Part shown: one piece after another, positions 36,201-47,760 of the stretch | Layout of the letters: every line of letters begins with the position of its first letter | Numbering within the stretch: the first letter of the stretch is position 1 | Assembly: GCF_020382885.2 (NCBI RefSeq) | Contig: NC_058504.1 | Coordinates: forward strand, 16,627,019 to 16,691,018 | Direction: 5' to 3' | DNA length: 64,000 bases | Origin: Scatophagus argus | Lineage: Eukaryota > Chordata > Actinopteri > Scatophagidae | Made by a program: the position numbers and the translations under genes | Notes under the pieces: model-generated | Databases searched by the model: none | What the model was told of the DNA's origin: nothing | The model's input: the letters and a program-made list of their open reading frames with translations, nothing else

Positions 36201-39200
36201 ATCATGATTTGCAGAAGCTTCACCACACAAATAAGCTAAATCCTGGGCTCAAACAAGAACACGTAGTTACATGTACATCAGAATTAAAAGCAGACGTCAC
36301 ACAACAAAATATGAAAAAAAATGAAAATGTGTAAAGCATGTTTTTTGACTGAATACATTTGATGGTATACTGATAGTAAAACGTTGATTTCCTTTGAATT
36401 CACTGGAAATTAACAAAAACCCAGGCACATTTTTAGTTGCAGGAGTGTTAAAAATCCATTGGCACTCACCTCAGGAGAATGCTCTGCAACACTCCCTACG
36501 TAGGGAAGATTAATGAACTGTGGGTCCATGTCTGGGATGTCCACAACCGTAATGAAAGAAAAAACGATGTTTGACAAGTACGCTGTTTCATCAAAATAAC
36601 AACGGCCTCCACCATCCTGTTATGGGACACACAAGTCGGATGTAGAAATTCAAAAAAGTTCTTCTGCTTGTACAAGAGAATTTTTTAATAGAACAGAATA
36701 GAATAGAATTTTTATTTGTCTGACACCACAAGACAACAGAAATTTGTCTTCAACAGGGCTCAACATCATCACTACACACATACAAGGCATTAAAAGACCT
36801 AAGATCACATAAACCTGAACTAAAATCACACACATTGCTACTTAAAAGGACCATTAGTAAAATCATTATCAGGTTATAGAAATTCCTTTTCTGTTGAGGG
36901 CTGTGATTGCAGATGGAATGAATGATTTTTTGTAGATTGCATTTTTTGACCAGTGGGGCTTTGTATCTTCTGCCTGATGGGAGAAGACTAAAAGAATGAT
37001 AATACACCAGTAAAGTCACATTTTAAAATCATCATAGAAATATATCTACATATTTAGTGGTATCATCACTGTGACAAATTAAATTACAGCATGAAGATGT
37101 TATTTGGCTGGTTCAGAGATCCCTTTTCCCTACGTTCATGTGAAGAGAATCCCTTTATTTTGTACTCTCACTTAAAGTTTTCATGTTAAGAATAAGGTTG
37201 AAGCACTTGATATAAGGTTAAATATCTATATAAAAAAACAACTTGATTCCGTGCTTCACAATCCCAAATCAATCTGTAAATGTTAAAGAATGCTTTTTAT
37301 ATTAAATTATTATCAACATATCGTGCGTGCAAGTTGATTTAAGTGAGCTGTCACATAGGAAGAACCACTGGGACATCCGGGGACACAGTCCTATTTCACT
37401 TCTTGGACAGAGTTAGATGAGAAGATTGAAGCCGCTCTCATACTGGCCTGTTTTGTATAAAATGGGGATTGACTGTGGGCTAGTTCTGGGACAGGAGCAG
37501 TGAGCCAAGCCAGCTGTTTCCCCACTCTGCTTTCAGTCCTTATGATGGCAGTAGCTTTATATTTAGAATATATGAGGGGTATGCATCTAACTCTCAACAA
37601 GATAACAACTTTGAGAGGCCAAGGAATGTTTGCATCAATGATAAAGGCATCTTTAAATTTGATACTTACAGTTGCGTTAATCTTCAGCTGATAGAAAGTG
37701 CTCTGTGAAGTATAGTTCAGAGGGCCATTTAGTCTGACTTCACCAGTTGCTTCTACAATGCTGAACAGGCCGAATCCAGAATCTGGAGTAACCTAGAAAA
37801 TACAGTGCAAATGATGCTTCAGTGAGGTTTATGGAACATCATAATATAATATTAATCAATTACATGATTTACAGAAGAAAACTTACGCCATCTATGCTGT
37901 AAAAAACAACACCGGCACTTGAAGTGTCTGCATCTGTAGCCAGCACCTTAAACAGAGATGTACCTACAGGGGTGTTCTGATGAATCCGATGGGGGATAAA
38001 ATCAAAAGGAATAAAAGAGAAAATTTAGCATACAATGGTCTGGCAGCTTTAACAAACATGTAAGATAATTTTAGTAATGACTTGGTAAACTTATGCTTTT
38101 CTCTCACAGAGCCTTACAGTACGTACTAACAACATAACATGCTTTTTTTAGACAGAGTTTTAAAAAACTGATACACAAATGGATTAGGAAAATTGTTAAC
38201 TTAAATATAATTGTCTTACTTCTGGGATCGAGATATCATATGAAGCCTCCTGAAATGTAGGTTTGTTGTCGTTGGCATCTTGTAATATGATAGTTAACTC
38301 TGCTGATGTCTGGAAGACATTGCATGATGTATGAATGTAATGAACAAACTGATATGAAATGGATGATTAATACTGACTGAATGGTCACTTACAGGATTGG
38401 GACCATCAGACACAGTAACTCCGAGGTTCATTACATCACCAGCCTTGAATAAAAAAAGAAAGAAAGAAAAAATGAGAATGAGAATGAGAAACAAGAAATT
38501 GAGAAAACAAATACACAAACACAATCAAAATGAAACTGATGACACCTAAAGGGCATCTACTTCCTCCACTCCATACCTCTCTATCCAGATTCCTTACGAC
38601 TGATACCCTCCCAGTATAAGTGTCTACTGCAAAGAATCCGGCATTGGGCCCAGTGAGTGTATAGGTCAGCCTGTCATTATCTGCATCTGTTGCATCTATA
38701 GTAAACGCGAGGCTACCTGTGAAAATAAAGTCAATGGAACACACATAAGGAGTGTTTGCTGAGGTATAATGAATTAAGTGAAAACACACACACTCTTGTT
38801 TCCATCACTTTTGGGGACATTACATAGACTTACATTCATTTCCTGGAGGCCTAACCAACACCTAACCATAACAATAAACATTACTAATCCTAACCCTAAC
38901 CCTGACCTCAGCCTACCCTTAAAGCAAGTCTGCACCCTGATATTTAAGGATTTATGTTACTTGCATTTTTCTCTCATAAGTAAGACACGTCCTCACAATG
39001 TAACTGTATGAACATATTTTTGTCCCCACAACTACTGCATCGACACACACGCACACATACCTTTGGGGATATCCTCACACACTTGATAAACAAAAGTGTG
39101 GATCGTAGGGCTGGTGTTTGCTGCAGAAGCAAACAATACAAGTTAAGTGGTGATCTAAATACATAATGCCAAAAATCATGAAAATGAACTCAATACGCAC

Positions 39201-39264
39201 CATTACTTAAACTGATGAGGCACAACAGACACAATGACAACACACTTCCTGTGATTCCCCCCAT
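27237..39264 (-). CDS. cdhr2: Cadherin-related family member 2 (protocadherin-24)
   Basis: CDHR2 links tips of intestinal and renal microvilli by binding CDHR5 and anchors to harmonin and myosin-7B. I spliced 30 coding exons, high to low: 39264-39201, 39120-39061, 38716-38577, 38443-38393, 38309-38220, 37976-37887, 37792-37670, 36616-36470, 36102-36027, 35923-35814, 34681-34460, 34334-34185, 34074-33913, 33808-33747, 33639-33396, 32821-32582, 32480-32411, 32329-31739, 31605-31534, 30890-30841, 30736-30585, 30179-30083, 29953-29865, 29706-29635, 29282-29147, 28317-28196, 28028-27915, 27820-27737, 27533-27470, 27386-27237. All junctions keep frame, giving 1,297 residues (human 1,310). A signal peptide (MGGITGSVLSLCLLCL) precedes nine cadherin repeats, a membrane-proximal domain (about 1022-1120), one membrane helix (about 1135-1157) and a tail of about 140 residues ending STTDL, a class I PDZ ligand. 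Confidence 0.95.
28196..28317 (-). other. cdhr2: cdhr2 transmembrane exon
   Basis: This exon encodes a short juxtamembrane stretch, a hydrophobic helix with YILLGIVGGLVIVLAVL, and the stop-transfer residues CTRRN. The helix contains a GxxxG-like IVGG step. Four shorter exons downstream encode the cytoplasmic tail, and the last (27386-27237) carries the PDZ-binding end. Confidence 0.92.
30322..30345 (+). repeat. (CT)n microsatellite in a cdhr2 intron
   Basis: About eleven CT units between the exons at 30083-30179 and 30585-30736. No coding content. Confidence 0.85.
32888..33010. mobile_element. Possible Tc1/mariner end fragment
   Basis: ACATTACCAAAAGTATGTGA followed by CCACCCTGC resembles the terminal repeat of Tc1-like elements (a CAAAAGTAT core). 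No matching opposite terminus or transposase is visible nearby, so this would be a solo end or deeply decayed copy inside a cdhr2 intron. Confidence 0.35.
34701..34725 (+). repeat. (CAT)n microsatellite
   Basis: Eight CAT units immediately upstream (in the gene's direction) of the cdhr2 exon at 34460-34681. It lies close to the acceptor but does not interrupt it. Confidence 0.9.
35570..35735 (+). repeat. Dispersed repeat, copy A, in cdhr2 intron
   Basis: The segment carrying AGCCAGGCTAGCTGTTTCCC, CCAGTCTTTATGCTAGGCTA and TATCAATCTTCTTCTCACTC matches from memory a very common teleost dispersed repeat. A second, more decayed copy lies at about 37360-37550 in another cdhr2 intron in the same orientation, sharing GCTGTTTCCCC and TTTCAGTCCTTATG. 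Confidence 0.6.
36690..37015 (-). mobile_element. 3' end of a non-LTR retrotransposon (LINE)
   Basis: On the minus strand a broken frame reads LLPSGRRYKAPLVKKCNLQK and continues to IIHSICN. This resembles the extreme C-terminal coding region of Rex1/CR1/L2-type fish LINEs. It ends in an ATTCT-rich tail (minus strand, about 36690-36712), the kind of simple 3' tail these elements carry. It is a 5'-truncated, non-functional copy in a cdhr2 intron. Confidence 0.6.
38786..39060. repeat. Dispersed repeat with telomere-like CCTAACC units
   Basis: Inside a cdhr2 intron, a CACACA start and TTTTGGGGACATTACATAGA are followed by interspersed CCTAACC, CCTAACCC and CCATAACC units, then TTTTTGTCCCCACAA and another CA run (39042-39058). 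The arrangement matches from memory a fish repeat with degenerate TAACCC-like arrays. Confidence 0.6.
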
Positions 39265-39270
39265 GTCTGT

Positions 39271-40823
39271 CTGTAAAGAAAATTAATATGGAGAGATGAT
39301 ACATATAGTGGATTCACTGCTAATCAGTTAACAAAAAATTATTTGGCAACTATTTTAATAATCAATTAATCATCATATATGAAGCAAGACTATAAAAGTG
39401 CAATACTAGTGGCTCCGTTAGGCTGACCTCAAGCATTAGCAGGTACTGTGTATTGTAGAATTTCACAGCAATCTCTTTAATAGTTGGTAGATAACTAGTA
39501 TATAACTAGGTAGTAGTTTAGAACCTGTCAATAAAAAACAAAAATATAGATATTTTTTATGTTATGTTGTAGATGTTAAATAATGTGTTTCAGTCTGACT
39601 GAAAGTGGTAGACCAACCTATAGCCAGGCTAAACATTATGATCACCTCAGATCTCTCAAAGGTGAGGCTTTGCTGTTTTCTCTCAATTATATATTTGCAA
39701 ATTGAATATTTATGGCTTTTAGCTGTTAAATTGGCAGACTTCTTAGTAGACTTCTTAATTCTTAGTAGCCAAAAAGGAGGTTGTCTTAACACATTTTAGT
39801 AGCAAAATGTAAAACATTTTATTCCTCATTGTAAAACATCAGCATCATTTAATTTAATTAACACCAATGTCAAAACCAGATACATTTTGCAGCTGGACAA
39901 AATACTGAAGTTACTTGAAGGGAATCACACCAAGTAGATAACTGCTCTTGTCCTGATTTCTACCAGGGCTGAAATTTAACAGCACATTGTATATGGCCAC
40001 ACCCAAATAAGCAACATCACCTGCTGTGACATGACAGAGCAAAGTGCAGTAATATTTTGGAAAGTTTCATTACAGAGAGAACTGAGAAGAGCCAAGTTCC
40101 TGCACCGTGTGACATAAATACTGACGTTAGAGGTAATTAGACAGATGGTACTGGAAAATGTGTCTACATCATGTTTTACAGTGTAAGCAAGAATTGTGAA
40201 ATATTTTAATGAAATGTGACCAACATGTGGGGAAAAAAATTTTGAGAATGTCATTTCACTTGAGAACAGAACTCCTTAATTTTCCTGAGTTAATGTTGAT
40301 TCAAAATCAGTCAAATTTTACAGCATGTTCCCATCTGATTTTACAGTCATGATTCACTTGTAAGTATTAATTTGACATGTGTCTCGGGGTTTGTCACCTT
40401 CGAGGTTTTCAGGAAAGTTTAGGAGTTTATGTTAGTTATATTAATACAAATGTTGCCACTAGTTACATTGTTTACTTGGTGGAACGATTTTAATAATGTG
40501 ACTTGAGAATTAACCATTTGCTATCTCCATTAAATTCTAACGTGTAGTCATCAAAACTGAACTGAATCAAAAAATGAGTATAGGCTATACATGCATTTAT
40601 ACTGTAAAGTACAAGAAATTTGACCATGCCAGGTTGAAGGGTACAGCATGTACTTCCTGACTATCCAATGTCAGTAAATTACAGCACACATAAAAGAAAT
40701 ACATTTCTTTTACATTTTTTTTTACATTTCTTTCTTTTACACAGTCATAGTCACCAACCTATGAGATTACTAACAACATTTTAAAAAGGTAAATCTAACT
40801 TAAAATACAGCAGTCAAACTTAC
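39271..40823. other. First intron of cdhr2
   Basis: Between the exon with the start codon and the candidate 5' exon I see no coding sequence. A repeat piece with CAACTATTTTAATAATCAAT near 39.34 kb belongs to the GATTAATC-type repeat family also seen in sncb introns. Confidence 0.5.
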
Positions 40824-40890
40824 CAACCGACATTCACAGAGGAGCTTCTCCTTTCCTGAAGTCAAATGAGACCTTTGGCTCTTTATCCTC
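40824..40890 (-). other. cdhr2: Candidate non-coding first exon of cdhr2
   Basis: The minus strand has a strong donor (GTAAGT, 40823-40818) after a short purine-rich segment. It would splice to the acceptor next to 39270, six bases before the cdhr2 ATG. A GGATAAAGAG box further upstream (about 40882) could be a weak TATA element. The 5' limit is not defined by sequence alone. Confidence 0.45.
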
Positions 40891-43800
40891 CTAGTGATTA
40901 TCGTCTTGCAGTTGTAAACATTAATGATTAACATGCGCATGAAATGCACAGTCAATAACACAATACTAAACCTTCTCTCACCTTACTGATGGGAAATAGA
41001 TGAATTTTGAAAAACTCAAAATATCTGTCTGTTGTTTGCTCTCACACATGGCCACATTATGGATGTGCAAGCCTGGGTTAGTAATGAGAGACAACTCCTC
41101 ATGCCATCATTGGCTGACACCAGTAACACATGGCATTGTGCCATGCTGGGTCACCAACGTCTATACCAGAATCCAGGCACTCCTGAACTGCTCTTTTGTT
41201 TGATTGGGTGCTTCTGTTGTCATGGGAACAGCAGTATTCTCTTTGCTTCCATTGAGAAAACCTAACGTGGCTTTTCTAAAACATGTCTCATCAGAGCCAG
41301 TCACTGGACCAGTGCCTTTTTCAGAAAGCACAGATTCATGCACCTCCCTAATGAGCTCTTCCCAATAAGCCCTCCCCTTCTGTCTGCCCTCCTAATTAAA
41401 GAAAATCACACAAAGGATTACCTTCTCTTGTACCCACTCAATTCATTTGTACTCAAACATTTTTCTCAAAACAAAAGCACTCAGACAGAAAACAATATAC
41501 CAACAGTATATTGTTTTTCATTTCTGCTGTTTATAATAGAGGCACACGCGAAGGTAGAATGAAGGTACATGTGAAAACACACTTGGTGTATTCAGAAAAG
41601 TTTGTTCCCCAGTCAAACAAAAAAGATGTTATTTGATACAGCAAAGTGTTGAAATTTTGAAAGAATGCATTTACATTTTTGGTACAATAGGTGAAATGTA
41701 CTTGCTGCTCATTGTAAAATGTTCAGCTGTTACAGTGACAGTACCTAAAAGAAAGGGTGTTGCCTTTTTAAAAGGGATTCATGTGTTTTTTATTAGCTGA
41801 GAGTCATGCTAGCAGCTGAGGGTGTACTTTATGACAGCTGAGATGTAATGCTGACATCATCATTCTAATGACAACGATAATGCTAACAAGCTAAAGTTTA
41901 AAGAGTATATAGTGTTCACCATGGTTCATCAATCTTAGTTTAATGCGGTGTTGTTTGCTGATTAGCACAAAACACAAAGTACAGCTGAGGTTGGTTGGAA
42001 TGTCACTAGTTAAACAGGTATAATCCAATGGTTTGGTTCAAATGAAATTTTAATGGAGGCACTGCAGGAACTGTCAAGAGATCACCCCAAAATTACTGCA
42101 ATTCATCTTGAAGGGTGACATGAATGCCCACGTCAAAAGTCATGGCAGTTCATACAACATTTGTTTAGAAAACCACAAATGTTATCATGAATCATTATAA
42201 AAAGTCTCATGTCAGTCCAACTAATAGTTGTCAGATATTTCAGTCTGGACCAAAGTGGTGGACTGAATGTAACTGACCAACGGACAAAATGACATTTCCA
42301 TCCCGTAAAGGCTGTAAACAGGATAATACTGCTAATTTGCTAAACTGACCTTAATGTGTCGAATGGCAGAAAAACTATGAAAGTGGGTCAGAATGATGAA
42401 CACCAGGCTTTCTTTATTATCTCAGTTAGTTGAGCAGAATACTTGACCTTTTATGAGGAGGTAAAGAACAAACCAAAAGTTCACGCCAATAAATATTATC
42501 ATTCACATACTCAGAAGCAAGACTACTCTTTATTAAGGACAGACATCTCAGAAATCTTTTAGTAAAATCTTATCCAGTTAAACTTTGGTTTATGACTTGC
42601 AGGAATGAACATAATGCTGCCACTCTTGACACAGCAATAAAAATATATAAATGGGAGGGAGTATTATAAAACACTGCCAAAGTAGTTCCAGTACACAGAA
42701 ACACAGGTATATTTTAAAAAAAAACAGCAACAGCAAATAAACAAACCTAAATGGCTAAATGAACCTGGGTCAGTCAGGGTCTTGCTTTTCCACTGAGATG
42801 AGTAATGACGCACACTGGCCCGTGAATTAAGCGACATATTAATTTTGTAATGAGGAAGATAATGCATAAAAGAGGAATTGCAAAAAGGAATGAAGTAAAA
42901 GTAAGAATTGAACAGTTGAACAGTTGACTTGTGCCGATACATCAGGACATTGGAAGGCGTTGACAGTTATTGTGTCTGATTTTGACGGCATTGGAGAAGG
43001 GAGGGTCTCCTTCCCTCTTTTCCTTTTCATTGCCTTCCTTTTTAGTAGATGTGGTTGTAGTTCCAGTATTTTCTGCATTATTTGTCCTGTATATTTTCCT
43101 TTTCTTTTCATTGTGGAGGAAATGTACTTTCATTTCATTTTGACCAATGGGACATTTATCTGAAAGATATACTAAGTAGCTATTTGTGGATTAATTTAAA
43201 CTTCCCTGAGGTAAAATTAGCTCAACTTTGACTGGCTACAACATTACAACACTGTTTCCATTTTACCACATAATATGAGCCAATAATGCTGTATGTAATG
43301 ATATGACACTGTGGAATTAGCCATTCTGCTTAAGTACACATTTGAATGTAAGACCTTTATTTTACACTGCTTTTACTAAACAAAGGTCCAAACAACTTCT
43401 TCTTTTGTGTGTTGTTTTTTTTTCCAACAAGGTCTTTACTGATTATAACAACAACTTAACGTGTATGTATTTACTATATCTATACACGGGAATACAAGAC
43501 ACAAACATTTCACTACAACATCTGTAGCCATACACACAATCCAACCTCCACCCACTTACAACAAAATGAACTAAAAAAACTGGTTGAAGATCATATCAGG
43601 GTGATACACTTCAGTTTAATATTATTAGGATCAGATTGTAGTTTTTCTGTTTCTTTCTCCTCCCCTGCTTTCTCCCTCTGTGCGTGTGTGTGCGCGTATG
43701 TGTGTATGTGGACATTGGAGTCAATCTGGAGCGGAGCTGGGCGTTCCTGGGGAAAGTCTCCTGCGATTGCTGTCTTCACGCATCTGTGTTGCATTTAAAC

Positions 43801-44620
43801 GCAATCAGCTCCTAACGTCTGGTTGCTGGAAAGGACTGGCTCATCTGTACTTCTTCGCCACATTGTCGCTGCTCACCTGTGGTATCACATCAGGTCATTT
43901 TACAGTATCTTTTGCTTGAAGATTTTTCCTGTACTCATCCTGTACTTTGCTGCGTCCAGGTTCCCGCCCAGTTTCTGCTTCAGCTTCTGACCTGCCTGCT
44001 TGGACTCAGTCTCCGTCCTCCGCCAGCCTGCTTCGTGGGCTATCTGCTTCTTTTAATGCTAGACCACACACACTCGTCTCCGTCTGGTTCTCTTTGTTTT
44101 TGGACTCTGTTGTAGTGAACTTTCCCTGCCTGAAGTTTCTAGTACTTTGTTCACTTCAGTATTATTTCAGTAAACTTTGTGTAAACTGTGTTTCTGGTCT
44201 CAGTGTCTGCTCCTTGGGGTCTCAATTTCCTACCAAATATAACAAATATTAAGTATAAATGTTGAAAATAAAACACTTTGACGGATTTGGATGTCGCAAA
44301 GGTCTGCCTGCTTATATGTGTTATTTAAAAAAAAACAACACAAAAATGTTTTAATTAGCTCAAAGTTATTATGAAAAGTTTAGTGTCTAAAGATAATTAG
44401 ATAATGTGTTCTGAACAGACTCTCTTCCAGCTTCTCATAACTTCTTTATCTGATTACAATGCCAGGTGACAGGGTTTGCATACAGAAGCTTATGCATCTA
44501 GAATATTATGCCCTTTCAAAGACAGACCACCAGCATTACATTTTAACTTGTTGTTGTTTGTGGTGGTGTTGGGGGTGGCTGCTGATTTTGTTGTGTTCTG
44601 TTGAGGTTTGTCAACTGTAA
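40891..44620. other. Intergenic region, repeats only
   Basis: No gene is supported between the cdhr2 5' end and the LINE relic. The second copy of the GGACCAAAGTGGTGGACTGA repeat lies at 42232-42266. A TG-rich run is at about 43680-43708. The segment 43790-44250 reads like a retroelement leader or LTR-type sequence (CTGCTCCTTGGGGTCTCAAT near its end), but I could not find paired ends. Confidence 0.4.
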
Positions 44621-44639
44621 GTGATGATAACCAATTATG

Positions 44640-45230
44640 GGATATGCTGTATCAATCAATTATTTCTTCAAATGATGTCCACACTTAGGACTGCATGGGG
44701 CCTGTGTGAAAGCATTGACAACTTTGAATAAATCTTCAGGTTGGTTTTTCCTTTCTGCATAATTTGAAAGTTTAATTGAGACTTCAGATTTGTTTATCTT
44801 ATAGCATGAGATCTTTCCAGATACATTTTCCAGCGGCTTTGAGAAAAATAGTGATATTATCTGCATATAAACCCTGATGATCCTGCTGTGGTCATTCCTA
44901 TAATGTTATTCTGGTCTCTTACTGTAACTGTTAGTGGTTCAACTGGCATGATAGATAGCAGTGGGGGACAGAGGATGCCCTTGTCTATATCCTTGTTTTT
45001 TCTTGATAGTTTCTGAGATATAACTACTGGACAGTATCTCTGCATATGGTTTTGTGTGAAGAAATCGTACCCATTTTGCAAAGCTTTGTGGCCAAAATAT
45101 ACAAGAATTTTAAATATGTGGGGCCATTCAACTCCACTAAAGGATATAACAATATCCAGTGACGGTAAAGTAACGTCTGGCGCCCTCCTTGATAATGGGA
45201 TATATATTCAAATCCCTCTGACATTAAGGA
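44640..45230 (-). mobile_element. L1-type LINE reverse transcriptase relic
   Basis: On the minus strand broken frames give pieces in the order expected of an L1-like reverse transcriptase: CPPLLSIMPVEPLTVTVR (the conserved CPLSPLLF...EPLA region), then LYADNITIFL where the family has YADDIL, then SGKISCYKINKSE (compare SGYKIN). Frameshifts, stops and the D-to-N change in the catalytic motif show it is dead. Confidence 0.7.
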
Positions 45231-45547
45231 AACTTTGTCTGTCTTTGTCTGTCTGTTCCTATTGTCTTATTCCCTCAAAGCTTTAGCAAAAAATCTTACC
45301 TAAAACAATTATTTGGTTTACCAACTTTTTTGAAGCAGAGTAATCACAGCTCTCCTTAAGGAAAACTTCAGGATTCATATTATGACAGGATTCTTAAAAA
45401 CAGCCTGTAATCTGTTTTTAAATTTGATAAGGCTTTGTTTACTCTTTTTTTTAAACAGATTCCCTTAATACAAATAAACGCTTTTCACAGGCGACCCTGA
45501 ACTTCTGAGGCAGACTGACACGCTTTTTTCTGTCCATTACGGTAAAC

Positions 45548-45661
45548 ATGGCAGCATGGCGAGTCCTCCCTGCTGTGGAAATACGCAGAAATGGGGGGTG
45601 TAACAGGGAACTGCTGAAACCCAAAACAATCATACGGCTGGATATTCACACCCAGAACTAA
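45548..45661 (+). other. Unassigned 37-codon open frame
   Basis: An ATG in good context (AAACATGG) opens a 37-residue frame starting MAAWRVLPAVEIRRNGG and ending at TAA 45659-45661. The N-terminus is Ala/Arg-rich, like a mitochondrial targeting start. I do not recognise it and see no spliced continuation. It may be a processed-pseudogene fragment or chance. Confidence 0.15.
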
Positions 45662-46679
45662 AAAGTGGAGATAACGTGCAAAATGTCGGGGGTTGCAAAG
45701 CAATAAATACGTGTAATGTACAATCAGATTGTGGTGATAATGCGAGAGTCTAATGTTTAGCACCTTTTTTACAGCAGTGGTGAAATCCACGGAATGTTCC
45801 ACACGGGAACAGCTGTCCAGAGGATGCCGCACTTAGCCTAACGAGATGTGAACATTTCAAGGAAAATATCACTGATCAGATGTTTGCATATTAACAATCA
45901 GGTAACTACACTCCTCCTGTTGTTATTGCTTTGTTTGCTCGGTTGAGCTTCGGAGATTTACGGTGCGTGTATACGGGAGACGTTTCGACGGGTTATGAGG
46001 GTTGTCATCCTGCTCAACCTCCAGCCCCTCCTTGTTTTCCTGCAACCGAGAGCGATGTTGTAATGTTTACAATTAGTTTGTTTAGTTGCATACCGCCGCT
46101 GCTGTCATTTGAGGCTCTCGGGATTTCGTCAAATGCACACTTTGCGATGCTTTCAACAGACTGTATATGCTCCAATGCAGTGGAGCATTCAACACAAACA
46201 AAGGCATTATTTATTAACTCCTACTTGACAAATTGGGCCTGATGGGTAGATTAAAGGGCCAAACAACGCTTGATAGTCCACAGATGCAGCATCATATACA
46301 ATATTTTGTAGTTGCATTCGCTGGTCTTCAAAAACATAGCTGGGGAATGTCGTATAATAGCCGAAGAAGGATGTTTCCTGCTTGATCATGCAAGTGCAAT
46401 ATTACATAACTGGGTAGATGGATAGTCTACAGTAGGACACTGTGGCCTCAAGTGAGAGTCAGTGCATTTCACGGAATAAGTCCTGAAAATATAATTAATT
46501 CAAAGGCAATTTTACTTTTGGTCGAAACTGATAAATTGACCACTGATGTTTTTGTCTTTGAAGAGGGACAGGCTGCCACAAGTGAAGTTCTTTAGCATGG
46601 AAATTCCCAAACTTTTTATGTCAGTGATGATGAAATGTTTAAATAGCCACTTTTGAAAAGAGCTCGAAGTTTTCGGGTT

Positions 46680-47225
46680 ATTTTGTACTTACTGTGTATT
46701 TTCTTTTAGCGGCGGGATAACTTAGATCGCTTACTAAAAGTAAACGTAACGCAATACATCGCGAAGTAACGTCCTGTATTCGTGCTCTTGAGTAAAAGTA
46801 GAAGAGTATTAGCAGCAAAATACTCTTAAAAGTAGCCAAAGTAAAACTCATTACGCAGGATGATTGAGTATTACCAGTAATACCAGTAATACTCAATACT
46901 AACTTAATGCAAACTGATGCCCGAATATGTACCTACTAATCTGGACTATATACTGTCGGTTGATGTGGTGCTACAGTTTTAATTGCTTTACATACCGCTG
47001 CTTAGTTTAATTTATAACAGCGCATCACGTTGTATAAACTTATTTGGTATGGAAAAATCTTTACTTGAAAAGTAACTAACAGACAAACACATCATACTCA
47101 TACCCCAGAAATGTAGCACAGTAGATGGATAAAGTAGTATAAAATGGAAATACCCAAGTCAAGTACCTCACAATTTCACTTACTGCTTGAGTAAATGCAG
47201 CCCACCCACTTTCCACTATTGGTGA
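46680..47225. repeat. Decayed DNA-transposon repeat (TACTTGAGTAAA type)
   Basis: Pieces such as CTTGAGTAAAAGTAGAAGAG, AGTATAAAATGGAAATACCC, CAAGTACCTCACAATTTCAC and TGCTTGAGTAAATGCAGC, ending in CCACTTTCCACTATTGG, match from memory a very abundant teleost repeat derived from a non-autonomous DNA transposon. No transposase is present. Confidence 0.6.
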
Positions 47226-47439
47226 CTGTTATTTCAAAAACTCCCGTAATAATTAGCTGTGCTGCAGAGAGCAAGATAACATAAAACCGAGAAACAGTGT
47301 AAGAGTATTTTTTCCGTTCTATAATTAGGTTTACTTTTTACCTTCAATAGATGTTTGGTTAAGTTACATAATGTTTTCAACAAGCTTTTGGTAAACCTGT
47401 AAACCTCTCACTGAGCCACAAGAGGAACTGCTTGTTTTG

Positions 47440-47760
47440 ATACATAGTAGCAAAGACTGTCTGGACGTCTGCTGTCTGTGTTTGCTGCGTACTTATTGGT
47501 CACTCGGAAAACGAGGCGTGGTTTCGTCATAACAATGCATTTCAACGAACACACACGCGCCAATGAATGTTACCTATCGTTAGTTGGCTAACGTAAACTT
47601 TTACACGTATAACGGTATTCCTTGCTCAAGTAAACGCTGGTGTTTGTGAACAGGCCATTTAGCGGTTTCTGAAGCAAACGGACACCTTGTACAGCAGTTG
47701 GAAGCGTGTGTTAGCTGGCTGGCGTTAGCAGGCTAATAACGTTAGCTGCTCTGTTCGACA
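47440..47760 (+). promoter_or_regulatory. rnf44: Probable rnf44 promoter
   Basis: Just before the first-exon candidate, the sequence gains CG dinucleotides and carries an inverted CCAAT box (ATTGG, 47495-47499) and a direct one (CCAAT, 47560-47564). No TATA box stands out, which suits a broadly expressed ubiquitin-ligase gene. The transcription start is not fixed by the sequence. Confidence 0.4.

Noticed and set aside
43790-44250. Possible LTR retrotransposon segment
   Set aside because: The style of sequence suggests it, but I found no paired LTRs, primer-binding site or gag/pol remnants, so I do not call an element.
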